This document shows positions 11,118 to 23,285 of a stretch of 64,000 nt of DNA, piece after piece. Source of the DNA: Erythrophleum ivorense. Lineage: Eukaryota > Streptophyta > Magnoliopsida > Fabales > Fabaceae. A model generated the notes under the pieces. The model saw only the letters and a list, made by a program, of their open reading frames with translations. It was not told the origin of the DNA and searched no databases. Both the position numbers and the translations under genes were made by a program. Location: positions 248,001 to 312,000 of the forward strand of contig JAIUCV010000661.1 in the NCBI GenBank assembly GCA_026724425.1, read 5' to 3'. Position 1 is the stretch's first letter. Every line of letters begins with the position of its first letter.

Positions 11118-13675
11118 ACTTGAGCACGTGACAAAGCACCAAAATGGTCTACTAAACATGTCTCAAAGGTGCATAAAGCCAGATTTCATAAACTCACACT
11201 CTTAGCCCAAGATATATGCAAGATTATACAAGCTAGTTCTTGCCATTCAATGTCCAATTTGTGCTATAACATACATATGGCATCAAATCTCATTCATACA
11301 TCATTCATTCATATAATTACATATGTTCATAAGCTCATACATCATATACAATATTGGATTACATCATATGCCACTCATATGGCTACAAAATGGCAAAATT
11401 CCATACTTTATTGTCAATCTTCTTCCTTTAGGCTTGGTGACTTCCATTCCTTAGTTCACTTGGTCCACCTAGACATGTTAAACATGTGGGAAGGAAGGGA
11501 TGAGATTCCAGGAATCCCAATAGCTTTTCTCCCTTTTAACCATAGATAAAGAATGCAAATCCATGGCTAAAAATGCATGCATGAACATCATGAAGCATAT
11601 AGTCATTCATGAAATATTTCTAGCATTCAAGAAGTCATACAAAACATACATAAGCTTACCAAGTAAGTGGTTTAGCCTTACCCATTCTCTTCAAGGATTT
11701 TGGACTTGCCTCACCCTTTTTCTTAAAGGCTTTAAACTATGCCTTACACTTAAGAGACTCGTGGCTTTGTCTTAACCATTCTTAAGGGTTCTTAGCTCAT
11801 CTCACCATGGCTAGTGGGTTCTTGGTTTCACCATACTCAAGCAAACCAAAGTAAATACACAAAGCATTATTTGAAGACATAATGTAATATCACAGTACCA
11901 TAGCATATAGATACATGTTAAGACATTTTTATAGCCCAAAACATACATACACACATTCAAAGACAAGATAAAGATCCACCCATGCAAGAGAGAAAGAAGA
12001 AAGAACTACCTTTGTCATACTTGGACACTTTCTTCCTTAAACTTAGTTCCTCTCCCATGGCCACACACTCACAAGAAGGTGGGACATGTTTCCTTTGGCC
12101 TAAACACATAATATGGAAGCCAATTATACTCTTAGAACAAATTCTAAGGCTACATAGAGCTAGGTTGTGCTTATGTCTCATTTATGGTTTCATAATGCAC
12201 TTAATGAAGCAGACATAGGAAAACATAATCTTGACTCCACTCTTTCAATCTGTTTATGATTCTTAACTCCTTTTAAGCCTCTTGGAGTCATCACACAATT
12301 AATTCAAGAAGCCTAGTTGGGTCTTGCTTCTTTAAGACATAATATGGAACCTAAAGTTACATCTCACTATCCATGGCTTCTAAACTTTTTCCAAGGCTTC
12401 CTCTTATCCTCTTCCATTATATATGACTCAAAATCAAGTTTGGAACAAATGAAAACTATCCCTTGGTACTCTTTCTATCCTAGGCCAAAACCATACCCTA
12501 TATGAGCACTAAGTGAGTTTATTTTGTTTTCTTGATGGAAAATGCATGTGGGAAGCTTCTTAGGGATCTTTAGAACTTATTCAAACACTCATCTTAGCCT
12601 AGAAATTCTTGTATCAAAATAGAATTTTAAAGGAACACTTGAAACCCTAACTTTTCTAACTTGAAATCTGATGGTTTTTTATTGTTTCCTTTGTATATTC
12701 TTGTTTTTCTCCCTCATTTTCCTAAGATTCATCCTTGGTTTGGTTCAAATTTCATTCCTCCTTGGCTATCCATACATGAGATGAAATGAAGGGGAAAAAG
12801 AATAAGGAGATTCAAGCTTAGAAAGTAGCAAATTACCTTGGATTTCTAGCCTTTCTTGGATGCTTCTTCCTTTGCTTGGATTCTACCTTTGAATTTTGAA
12901 AATCTCCCATCTGTTCTACCCTCAAAATAGACCCAAAAACTTCAACAAAACTATAGAAAGAAAGAGGAGAAGGAAAAGAATAACTTTTCTAAAGGAAAGA
13001 CTAAGAAATTTCATTGATTTCATACCTTTATCTTGGCTTTTTCTTCTCCCTTTCTCTCCTGTCTTGTGTGCCTAAATTTTCTAGTCTCTCTCTCTATTTT
13101 TAGGCAAAAAAAAGTAAGTGGGGAAGGGAGAAGAAGTGGCGTGAAACTTATAGAAGCTTCAAGAGATTGTTTTAAAAATTTTATTTATGTCCTTCAATCT
13201 TGGCATTTTTGTTTTCGATTCATTTTAACTTTTTTTTAGAGTTGTCTTTTCCATAATAAAATTTAGGTCTTTAATCTTATAAAATGCCTTTGGAATCACT
13301 CAAATTAGGGCTAAAAGCTTCCCAAACAAAAGGGTCAAAGTTTGGGTCAACTAAAATTGGAAAACGTACATCAGAAGGGTTTTAACTAGCTCGAGGCTTC
13401 CTATGGTTTTCAGAGCCTCTAAGAACCACAGAGAACTCAACTTTTCCATTTAAAAAGCCCTCCTATGAGAATTCCAAAATTTGGACAAAATTATAAAAAT
13501 GCCATTATGTTACGTAGCTATTTTGTTACTTTTTGTCTGGTTATTTTGGCTTATGTTTCAGGGTACCTCTGGCCTCCTTCATTTTAATTTGTCTAGACCT
13601 TAACTAATTCATTTTAGAGGACTTACTTTGAAAACGTATCTATTTTCGTTGTTTTAACAAAAATCAGACATTACA
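11118..13675 (-). mobile_element. 3' LTR of element G, truncated
   Basis: This segment aligns with 18921-21518, the matching part of the 5' LTR of G, with near-identical phrases such as CTACTAAACATGTCTCAAAGG and CATGCATGAACATCATG. Reading leftward it starts TGTAATGTCTGATTTTTG at 13675, next to a purine tract. The last 880 bp or so of the LTR (equivalent to 18043-18920) are missing at the left, where LTR fragment H abuts. Open frames seen in it lie in LTR sequence and do not resemble retroelement proteins. Confidence 0.75.
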
Positions 13676-13690
13676 ATTCTCCCCCCTAAA
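13676..13690 (-). other. Polypurine tract of element G
   Basis: On the minus strand TTTAGGGGGGAGAAT lies directly before the LTR start TGTAATG. This is the expected site of plus-strand priming next to the 3' LTR. Element L has the equivalent tract AAAAGGGGAGAA at 27658. Confidence 0.75.
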
Positions 13691-13729
13691 TAAATTTTGT
13701 CCTCAAAATTCAGATAACATACCTCATGG

Positions 13730-15236
13730 GAAGAGTTCTAGATACTTCTTTCTCATCTCTTCTTTTAGCTCCTAAGTAGCTTCTTTAAGAGATAACCCCT
13801 TTCAAGCTACTTTCACTAATGGTATCATCTTATTTCATAGCTGCTTGAGTCTAATATCCACGATTCGATATAGTGATACTATATATGACAAATCATCCTA
13901 TAACTACACATTTTCATACTCTATGACATGTAAGGGGTCAGGTTAGTACTTTTTAAGCTATAAGACATGGAATACATTATGAATTTAGCTCAAGTTTAAG
14001 GAAGGGCAAGTTTGTAGGCTATAGGTCCTACTTTATCAAGAATTTGGAATAGACCTATGTATTTTGGACCGAGTTTTTTACTTTTAATGGACTGACCTAT
14101 CCTTGTGACTGAAGACACTCTCATGAAAACATAGTCTCCAACCTTAAACTCTAATGGCCTTCTCCATCTATTTGCATAACTTTTATATCTACTTTGGGTC
14201 ATTAGAAGTTTCTTTCTTATGATCTCAATTTGTCTGGAGGTTTAGTCCATTAACTCTAGGCCTATTAAGCTCTTCTCTCCTAGCTCAACCCAACATATTG
14301 GAGACCTACACTTCCTCCCATACAATGCCTCATATGGTGTTATCTGAATGCTTGCATGATAGCTATTATTATAGGTAAAATCCGCTAGAGGCAAGTATGT
14401 ATCCTAGTTTCCTTTCATCTCTAATACATACTCCTTAACATGTCCTCTATAGTTTGGATGGTTCTCTCCGTTTGACCATCTGTCTGGGGGTAATAAACTG
14501 TACTAAATCTAAGCTTAGTACCTAGAGCATCTTGTAATGATCTCTAGAAGTTCAAAGTAAACCTAGGATCTTTATCTAACACTATGATTCTAGGCACACC
14601 ATGTAACCTCACTATCTCCTGGATGTATAGCTGGGCTAATTTATCTAGGGTAAGAGTGGCTTTCATAGCTAAAAAGTGCACTAACTTGGTTAATCTATCC
14701 ATTATTACCCATTTGGCATCATGTCTCGATGATGTCCTAGGTAAACCCACGACAAAATCCATAACTATACTATCTTATTTCCACTTTGGGATGTCTAGGG
14801 GGTGAAATAACCCAACTAGCTTTTGGTGTTCTATCTTGACTCCCTGACATACTCGACATCAGAAGACATATTTAGCTATATCTGCATTCATTCTAGGCCA
14901 CCAAAACATCTTTTTCAAATCATGATAGATTTTATTACTGCCTAGATGACTGGTGTATTTACTTTTGTGTGCCTCATCTAGTATTCTCTCTTTAATTTTT
15001 GTATTTCTAGGTACATACAACCTACTCGTATACCTCACTATGTCATCCTTAGATAGATTGAACTCTTGAGTTCTACCTTGGGCTATCCGGGATCTAATTT
15101 TTCTTATATGGTGATATATTTGTTGAGCCTCTCTTATTTGATCCCTCAGGTCATTTTCTATTCCAGTTTCACTCTTTAACAACTTTCTCGAACACACCTC
15201 ACATGAGAGCTTCATATCCCTAAATCTCTCAATCAA
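13730..15236 (-). pseudogene. Integrase with decayed chromodomain, element G
   Basis: Minus-strand text gives, in order, the N-terminal HHCC-type zinc region (HKSKYTSHLGSNKIYHDL, 14859-15236), the catalytic core with MDFVVGLPRTSS, DKDPRFT (14544-14762) and TDGQTERT, and the C-terminal GDYVFMRVSSVTRIG region (13996-14202). A chromodomain relic follows near 13730-13825: IPLVKVA, then EAT, a stop, and ELKEEMRKKYLELF, with stops where tryptophans would be expected. A chromodomain after integrase marks the chromovirus branch, and the text fits the Tekay/Del group. Several stops and frameshifts make it non-functional. It would have inserted element cDNA into the host chromosome. Confidence 0.8.
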
Positions 15237-16130
15237 TTCCTACTCTTTAATCATCATACAGGCCATATGTATGAATTTTCTACTTAGGGTATTAGCTACC
15301 ACATTAGCTTTATCGGGATAGTATTTCAAAGTGAAATCATAGTCTTTCAAAAATTCTAACCATCTTCTCTTTCTCATGTTCAACTTTTTCTATTCAAATA
15401 AATATTTAAGGCTCTTGCGGTCGCTGTAAATTTCTATGGCTGGCCCATATAAGTAGTGTCTCTATATTTTTAAAGCAAACACCACTATAGCTAACTCTAA
15501 GTCTTGTGTAGGGTAATTTTCTTCATGAGGCTTTGACTGTCCAGAGGCATAAGCTACTACTCAGCCTTTATGCATAAGCACACATCCTAACTCTTTCTTA
15601 GAGGCATCACTATAGACTAAAACATACTCTGAGGTCAGGAAGTACACCCTGTTCATATAATCCATGAACACTATAGGTGCATTCGTCAACCCGAAAGGCA
15701 TAACTAAAAACTCATAATGCCATATCTAGTTCTAAATGTTGTCTTAGGAATATCCTCAACTTTAATTCTGAGTTGATGATATCCTGACTTGAGGTCTATC
15801 TTAGAAAAGACTAATGCTTCTACTAATTGATCTAAGAAGTCATCTATGCGAGGAAGAGGGTACTTGTTCTTGATGGTTATTTTATTAAGTTCTCGGTAAT
15901 CTATACACAGTCTAAGACTCTCGTCTTTCTTCTTTATGAATAAGACTATAGCACCCCACGATAAGATACTAAGTCTAATGAAACCCTTCTCTAAAAGCTC
16001 TTCTATCTATTTCTTAAGCTCAGCTAGCTTGGTGGGAGCTATCCTATATGGGGCCTTAGACACTGAACTTGCCCTAGGTACATGTCTATAGGTAACTTAA
16101 CCACTCTCTATATGGGTAGTCTACTAATCT
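15237..16130 (-). pseudogene. Reverse transcriptase and RNase H of element G, RT core deleted
   Basis: The minus strand reads RT text (SLRLCIDYREL-type region near 15890, MPFGLTNAPIVFMDYMNRV near 15680) and then jumps at about 15645 to the start of RNase H (SEYVLVYSDASK). The part that should hold the FxDD catalytic motif, the thumb and the connection (about 460 bp compared with element K) is absent. RNase H continues with LELAIVVFALKI, IYSDRKSLKYLFE and KANVVANTLSRK. The last aspartate of the usual ADALSR motif is replaced by asparagine here. The element could not have copied itself in this state. Confidence 0.8.
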
Positions 16131-16626
16131 CTTTAGGGAATACCTATGAGAACTCTCTCACTATTAGAATTTCTTCTATACCCTCTTCTACCTCTATCTG
16201 GATTGAAAAGAAAACTAGGTATCCTTGACAACCATGTCCTAGAGACCTCTTAGCCTGGGAGGTAGTCATAATAAATAACTCAGTCCTCATACTAGGTACA
16301 GTCTCACATTCAGGCAAAGTAATACATTTATGGGAACAATCAAGTATGGCATTATTTATAGACATCTAGTTCATACCAATGATCATATCAATGTCAACAA
16401 AGGGCATACATATCAAATCAATGGTAGTATAACAATGATTAAACTGGACCATACAATTCAAGTAGGCATGAAAGGCAATGGCTCTTTTTCCTATAGGGGT
16501 AGATACATGCAAATCATAGGATAGCATATGCAAACTCAGATCTAACCTCCTAATATAGTCATATGATATGAAAGAGTGGCTAGCACCTGAATCAAATAAA
16601 GCAATCACAGAAAAATCATTTATCAT
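16131..16626 (-). pseudogene. Aspartic protease of element G
   Basis: The minus-strand frame from 16626 reads the active-site motif LFDSGASHSFIS (DSG at about 16588-16593), then TPIGKRAIAF, VDIDMIIGMN and, after a frame change, the linker toward RT with QAKRSLGHGCQGYLVFF and an acidic stretch. This is the retropepsin-like domain that cuts the Gag-Pol polyprotein. The order gag, protease, RT, RNase H, integrase is that of Ty3/gypsy elements. The reading frame breaks near 16366. Confidence 0.8.
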
Positions 16627-16639
16627 AATAGTACCTTGA

Positions 16640-17880
16640 ATTAGACTCGAGGACTGACTAGCCTCCTACTGTGTCAGGGCAAAGACTCTACCTTGGGTAT
16701 AAGGTTAGGGTGCAGGAGCCATCTCCCTCTACTAAGAAAACTACTAGGGAGCCTATGTGCAATCCCTGGCCATATGTCCTAGCCTACCACATTTGTAACA
16801 TACATTTTGCCCCAGGTAACAAGGTCTATTCCCATGATTTTTGCCACACTGGAGACATGCTGTGGGTGTAAAACTGTCTTTGCTAGATTGAGTCCTTCTC
16901 CTTTTGCCTTTTCTATTCCACTGGCTTCTACTACCTCTCCTGCTAGTAGTTGTGGCTTATGTCTCCTATCTAAGTCTCTTAGGCTCAGGGAGAGGAGGTC
17001 TGGCACTAGAAGCAGGCTGTATCATCTTTAGGTTTGCTTCTGTCACTTTGCAAATCTTAACTAGGGTATTAAAGTTCTTAATTCTCTGTGGAGCTACCCT
17101 GTCTCTAATCTCTGGGAGCAAACCTTTTTCTAACTTATTTGCTCTTTAGCACTCATCATTATATCTCTGTAAATATGAGGAATATCTGGAGAGCTCTACA
17201 AACTTGGCCACGTACTGGTCCATAGACATTCCATCAGCTTACCTCAAGAGTACAAACTCTGACTCCTTCTGATCTCTGATGGACCTGGGGAGATATCTCT
17301 CATAAAAGGCCTAGAGGAACACCTCCTAAGTAATCAGAAGGTTCCTCGATCTTAGGGTAGGCTCAGTGCCCCTCCACCAATAATTAGCTTCTTTCTCTAA
17401 CTAGAAAATAGCCATAGTGGCTTTCTGCTCAAAGGTACACTTCATCACCTAGAATATCTTTTCAAGCTGCATAATCTAGGCCTTAGCATTCTCCATATTC
17501 ATCTTACCATCAAAGGTGGGAGGCCCGAACTTTCTGAATTGTGTAATGATCTATCTAGTGGAAGGCTGCTCTGGGGCTAGAGGTGTCTGAGCTAGTGGAG
17601 TTTGAGCAGCCTACTATATCTATATGTGTGGCTATAGATCAGAATGTGTAACCCCTGAATACTTGCGATGATCTAAGTGTTGTGGTGGTTGGGGAGGAGG
17701 AGGTGTAGGGCCCTGACTATCTCTCTTAGCAAGCCATTCCTATAACTGCATAATCACGACCCGCTATTGATCCAGGCAAGCCATTATAGCCTGCAGGGCT
17801 TTAGCTAGTTGCTCACTAGGCTCGGCTCTATCCTTTGCATGAGCCTCTCTAAAAGATCTACCTCTCCTTGTGTTCACCAT
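16640..17880 (-). pseudogene. gag of element G with zinc knuckle
   Basis: Gag starts at the minus-strand ATG 17880-17878 (MVNTRRGRSFREA). It has a glutamine-rich linker and capsid text (FGPPTFDGKMNMENAKA, SRYSSYLQ, EKGLLPEIRDRV). It ends with a CCHC zinc knuckle, CYKCGRLGHMARDC, at 16759-16800. It packages element RNA. At least ten in-frame stops break it, and nearly all are TAG, including three in a row-like cluster near 17610 where glutamines (CAG) are likely to have stood. The primer site and 5' LTR lie immediately upstream. Confidence 0.8.
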
Positions 17881-18024
17881 TTCTCTAAAACATTATTAAC
17901 AAACTTTAGCATAAAAAAGGAACACACTCACTACCATTACATTCCATTCATCCAAATAAACTCATATACATGAAGGCAACTCATATTCACAAGCCACAAT
18001 CCACATCAAAGTCCTTGAACCTTT

Positions 18025-18036
18025 GCTCTGATACAA
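18025..18036 (-). other. Primer-binding site of element G
   Basis: On the minus strand TTGTATCAGAGC matches 11 of 12 bases of the initiator-methionine tRNA primer site. It lies six bases after the LTR end at 18043. This fixes 18043-21518 as the 5' LTR and shows that G is transcribed leftward. Confidence 0.8.
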
Positions 18037-18042
18037 ATAAAG

Positions 18043-21000
18043 TGTAACACCATAATTATAGAACTCATCACATGCCAATTTTACTTTCATTTCCTTGGTT
18101 CCATATACTTACTTAAGAAAAGTAAAAAAAATAATAGATTATTTTGAGTTATGTCGTATACGAATTTTTCGTTTCATGTCTCATAGACCATATGAAGTCA
18201 TCCATCTCATTCTCATATTTAAATATGTAAATACAACTCAAAATCATCTTATGAAGTGGCCAAGAACTCGAGTTAATGGAGTATATACATGAAAATATTT
18301 GTGCAGCCTCGGATTGGTATTTTAGTTTTCTGTCATGTATTTTGAAAAATCATAACTAATTCTAGAAAAATCAAACTTAAACACACTATACTATTCTAGA
18401 AAGATACAGATGTCTACTTTATGGTAACAATAATTCCAAACCACAACAAGGACGTCTAACTACAAGAAATCAATGGAATAGTAACCAAGGTTGCCTGTCA
18501 CTATTGGTACTATCCTTAAACTTTAAAAATTCATATCTCCCTACTCAGATATCCAATTGGAGTGATCTTAGTGACCATAGGAATCTTATCATATCTAGTA
18601 TTTTTTTATAAAATTTCATAAGCATTGGACACCATTTGGCCCTTGAATGACATAGTACAAGAAATAGACTATATGAACAGTGTTTATACCAGAACAACAT
18701 AAAAATGGCAACTTTGAAAAATCATAATTAATTCCAAAAAGGTCCAAATGATCTGGTCTTTAGCTTCCCAAAAAGATCTAGATTAGTTCTATATGCATGC
18801 CAAATTTCATGAGTAAATTCGTTCATTTGGTCAGATCTTGACATTGGGTTGCAAATGTGCCATTTTAGTGTCTTCTAAGGGCTCAAAAGGTCCAAAATTG
18901 CTTCTAAGACAACCATGGCCACTTGAGCATGTGGCAAAGCACCAAAATAGTCTACTAAACATGTCTCAAAGGTGCATAAACCTAGATTTCATAAACTCAC
19001 ACTTTCACCCTAAGATATAACCAAGACTATACAAGCTAGTTCTTGCCATTCAATATCCAATTTATACTATAACATACATATGGCATCAAATCTCATTCAT
19101 ACATCATTCATTCATATAATTACATATGGTCATAAGCTCATACATCATATGCAATATTGGATTACATCATATGCCACTCATATGGCTACAAAATGGCAAA
19201 ATTCCATACTTTGTTGTTAATCTTCTTCTTTTAGGCTTGGTGGCTTCCATTCCTTAGCTCACTTGGTCTACCTAGACATGTTAAACATGTGAGGAGGAAG
19301 GGATGAGATTCTAGGAATCTTAATAACTTTTCTCCCTTTCAACCATACATAAAGAATGCAAATCCATGTCTAAAATTGCATGCATGAACATCATGGAGCA
19401 TGTAGTCATTCATGAAACATTTCTAGCATTCAAGAAGTCATACAAAACATATATAGGCTTGCCAAGTAAGTGATTTAGCCTCACCCATTCTCTTCAAGGA
19501 TTTTGGACTTGCCTCACTCTTTTTCTTAAAGGATTTGAACTAGGCCTTACACTGGGAGACTCTTGGCTTTGTCCCAACCATTCTTGAGGGTTCTTGGCTT
19601 ATCCTCACCATGGCTAGTGGGTTCTTGGGTTCACCACACCCAAGCAAACCAAAGCAAATGCACAAATCATCATTTAAAGACATAATGAAACATCATGGTA
19701 CCATGGCATATAGATACATGTTAAGACATTTTTCATAGCTCAAAACATACATACACACATTCAAAGACAAGATAAACATCCACTTATGCATGAGAGAAAG
19801 AAGAAAGAGCTACCTTTGTTATACTTGCACACTTTCTTCCATAAACTTAGTTCCTTTCCCATAGCCACATACTCACAAGAAGGTGGGACTTGTTTCCTTT
19901 GGCCTAAACATATAATATGGAAGCCAATTACACTCTTAGAATAATTTTTAAGGCTATATATTCATGTCAAAAGTTGGGTTGTCCTTATGTCTCATTTATG
20001 GTTTCATAATGCACTAAATGAAGCAATCTTAGGGAAACATAATCTTGGCTCCACTCTTTCTATCCATTTATGATTCTTGACTCCTTTTAAGCCTCTTGGA
20101 GTTATTAAACAATTAATTCAATGAGCTTAGTTAGGTGTTGCTTCTTTAAGGCATAATATGGAACCTAAAGTTACATCTCACTATCCATGGCTTTTAAAAT
20201 TTTTCCAAGGATTCCTCTTATCCTCTTCCATCATATATGACTCAAAATCAAGCTTGAAACAAATTAAAACTATCCCTTGGTACTCTTTCTAGCCTAGGCC
20301 AAAACCATACCCTATATGAGCACAAAATGAGTTTGCTTTGTTTTCTTGATGGAAGATGGATGTGGGAAGATTCTTATGGATCTCTAGAACTCATTCAAAC
20401 ACTTATTTTGGCCTAGGAATTCTTGTATCAAAACATAATTTTAAAGGAGCACTTGAAACCCTAACTTTTCTATCTTGAAATCTAATGATTATTTTATTGT
20501 TTCTTTTCCATATTCTTATTCTTCTCCCTCATTTTCCTAAGATTCATCCTTGGTTTGGTTCAAATTTCATTTCTCCTTGGCTGTCCATACATGAGGCGAA
20601 ATGAAGGGGAAGAAGATCAAGGAGATTCAAGCTTAGAAAGTAGCAAATTACCTTGGATTTCTAGCCTTTCTTGGATGCTTCTTCCTTTGCTTAGATTCTC
20701 CCTTTGAATTCCAAAAATCTCCCCTCTATTCTTCCCTCAAAATAGACCTAAAAATTTCAACAAAACCATAGAAAGAAAGAGGAGAAGGAAAAGAACAACT
20801 TTTCTAAAGGAAAGACTAAGAAATTCCATTGATTTCATACCTTTATCTTGGCCTTTTCTCCTCCCTTTCTCTCCTCTCTTGTGCACCTGAATTTTTTGGT
20901 CTCTCTCTCTATTTTTTGACAGAAAAAAGTAAGTGGGGAAGGGAGAAGAAGTGGTGTGAAACTTATAGATGCTTCAACAATTTGCTTTAAAAAAATCCAT

Positions 21001-21518
21001 TTATGTCCCTTAATCTTGGCATTTTCATTTTTAGTTCGTTTTAGCTCCTTTTTTAGAACCATCTTTTCCATCATAAATTCTAGGTCCTCAATCTTATAAA
21101 ATGCCTTTAGAATCACTCAAATTAAAGCTAAAACCTTGCTGAATGAAAGGGTCAAAATTTAGGTCAACCGATATTAAAAAATGTACATTTGAGGGGTTTT
21201 AACTGTCATAGGGCTTCCCATAGTTTTTATGGCCTTTAAGAACCCTACAAAATTCAAAATTTTCATTTAAAAATACCTCCTATGAGAATTCTAAAATTTT
21301 TCCAAAATTACAAAAATGTCATTACGTTACGTAGCTATTTTGTTACTTTCCGTCTGGTTATTTTGGCCTCTATTTCAGGGTATCACTGACCTCCTAAATT
21401 CATTACTTAATGTCTAGATTATCATTCTAATTTTTTTAGACCTTAACCAATTTATTTCAGAGGACTTACTTTGGAAACGTATCTATTTCTATCGTTTTAA
21501 CAAAAATCAAACATTACA
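18043..21518 (-). mobile_element. 5' LTR of element G, intact
   Basis: Plus-strand text begins TGTAACACCATAATTATAG and ends AAATCAAACATTACA, so in transcription orientation it reads TGTAATG...GGTGTTACA, 3476 bp. It aligns with the truncated 3' LTR at 11118-13675. Immediately right, at 21519, the protease of element K starts in mid-codon, so G was inserted into K. The left copy of any target duplication is lost with the damaged 3' LTR. Confidence 0.8.
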
Positions 21519-21953
21519 TCACTCGTTTATGTCCTATGATTGTGTGAGGCGATTAGGTTTAGCCATTAGTACTTTCCCATTTGATTTATCTATCACTACA
21601 CCCATTGGAGGCCACGTTGTTAGTTTCCATACTTCCTTGAATGTCACTGTTTAGTTTAATCATTTTCATACTACCATTTATTTGATTTGTATGCCCTTCC
21701 ATGACATTGATTTGATTGTTGGCATGAATTGGATGGTTATGAATAATGCCATGCTTGATTGTGAACAAAGATCCATTTCTCTACCTACTTGTGGGACCAT
21801 ACCTAGGATAGGGGCTAAATTATCCTTTGTGACTACTGCCCAGGCTGAGAGACACTTAGAACATAGATGTCAAGGGTTTCTAGTCTTTTTCTCTATTCAG
21901 GCTGAGGTAGAAGAATGGGTAGAGGAGATCCCAATTGCCAGAAAATTTTTATA
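21519..21953 (+). pseudogene. Protease of element K (first residues cut off by G)
   Basis: The frame opens in the middle of the active-site motif (HSFMSYDCVRRLGL) directly at the end of the LTR of G. The DSG triad is missing from this piece. It goes on with TPIGGHVVSFHTSL, ICMPFHDIDLIVGMNWM and TAQAERHLEHRCQGFLVFF, close to the protease of G. One stop at about 21652 interrupts it. The acidic tail leads straight into the RT region. Confidence 0.8.
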
Positions 21954-21959
21954 GGTTTT

Positions 21960-22890
21960 TCCTAAAGATTTTGACTTTAGTAGTCTACCCCCTAAGAGAG
22001 AGATCAAGTTCCCTATAAACATAGTGCCTGGGGTTGGACCGGTATCCAAGGCTCCTTACAGGATCTCTTCCACTAAGCTCACTAAGTTGAAAAAGTATAT
22101 AAAGGAGGTGTTTTACCTTGGGGAGCTTCAGTATTATTTGTGAGAAAGAATGATGGTAGCTTAAGATTGTGCATAGACTATAGGGAGTTGAATAAAGTTA
22201 CCATCAAGAATAAATATCCTCTCCTTCGAATTGATGATTTGTTAGATCAGTTAGCTAGGGCATCTGTGTTCTCCAAGATAGATCTTAGATCTGGGTACCA
22301 CTAGTTAAGAGTGAGAACTGAAGATGTCTTAAAGATGGCCTTCAAAACGAGATATGGACACTATGAGTCCCTAGTGATGTCATTTAAGCTAACAAATGCA
22401 CTTGCTGTGTTTATAGATTATATAAACAAGGTATTTAGACTATATCTAGATAAGTTTGTGGTGGTCTTCATTAATGATATCCTAGTGTACTCTAGATCTT
22501 TTGAGGAGCACGAAAGGCATCTAAGACTAACCCTAAAGACCTTAAAAGATAAAAAGTTTTATGCCAAACTTAGTAATTGTGAGTTTTGGCTAACCGAGAT
22601 GAGATTTTTAAGTCATGTGATATCACAGGAAAAGGTTGTGGTTGATCTTCATAAAGTAGAAACTATGTTATAGTGGGATAGACCTAGAACCATCACTGAG
22701 GTTAGGAGTTTCCTAGGTTTGGCAAGGTACTATAGATAGTTTATTTAGGGCTTTCCTCAGATACCTTTACCACTGACAAGGCTGACTAGGAAAGAAAAAC
22801 TTTTAATGTGGGATGATAGATGTGAAAGGAGTTTCCAGGAGTTGAAACTCCAGTTGACTACTGCCCCTATAATGATTATCCCTGACCCTA
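21960..22890 (+). pseudogene. Reverse transcriptase of element K
   Basis: Recognisable blocks are VSKAPYRISS near 22050, PWGASVLFVRKNDGSLRLCI near 22115 (after a frameshift), KYPLLRIDDLLDQLA, the palm stretch ending FINDILVYS (22467-22478) and the thumb/connection with LGLARYYR and PLPLTRLTRKEK. The catalytic pair, normally DD in FxDD, reads ND because the first aspartate codon is now AAT. Stops at 22303, 22672 and near 22740 and small deletions break the frame. It would copy element RNA to DNA but is dead here. Confidence 0.8.
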
Positions 22891-23285
22891 GTGAACCATT
22901 TGTGGTTTATAGTGATACTTCAAAAAAAGGGTTAAGATGATGTGTGTTAATGTAGCAGGGTAGAGTAGTGGCATATGCCTCTAGGTAGTTGAGGCTTCAT
23001 GAGGAGAATTATCCCACACATGACCTGGAGTTAACTGCGGTAGTGTTTGCTCTTAAAATCTGGAGGCATTATTTGTATGGGGCTACCCTAGAAATTTATA
23101 GTGACTATAAGAGTTTGAAGTACCTATTTGATCAGAAGGAACTGAGCATGAGACAAAGGAGATTGATGGAATTCCTAAAAGATTATGATTATACTTTGAA
23201 GCATCATCCAAGCAAAGCCAATGTGGTGGCTGATGCCCTGAGTAGGAAGTCCATCCATGCAGCCCATATGATGATTAGGGAATAG
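22891..23285 (+). pseudogene. RNase H of element K
   Basis: The RNase H domain keeps its four acidic positions: YSDTSKKG, DLELTAVVFAL, EIYSDYKSLKYLF and ANVVADALSRKS. Stops occur near 22938, 22954 and 22987. It removes the RNA strand after reverse transcription. The domain is continuous with RT on the left and leads into the integrase zinc region on the right. Confidence 0.8.
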
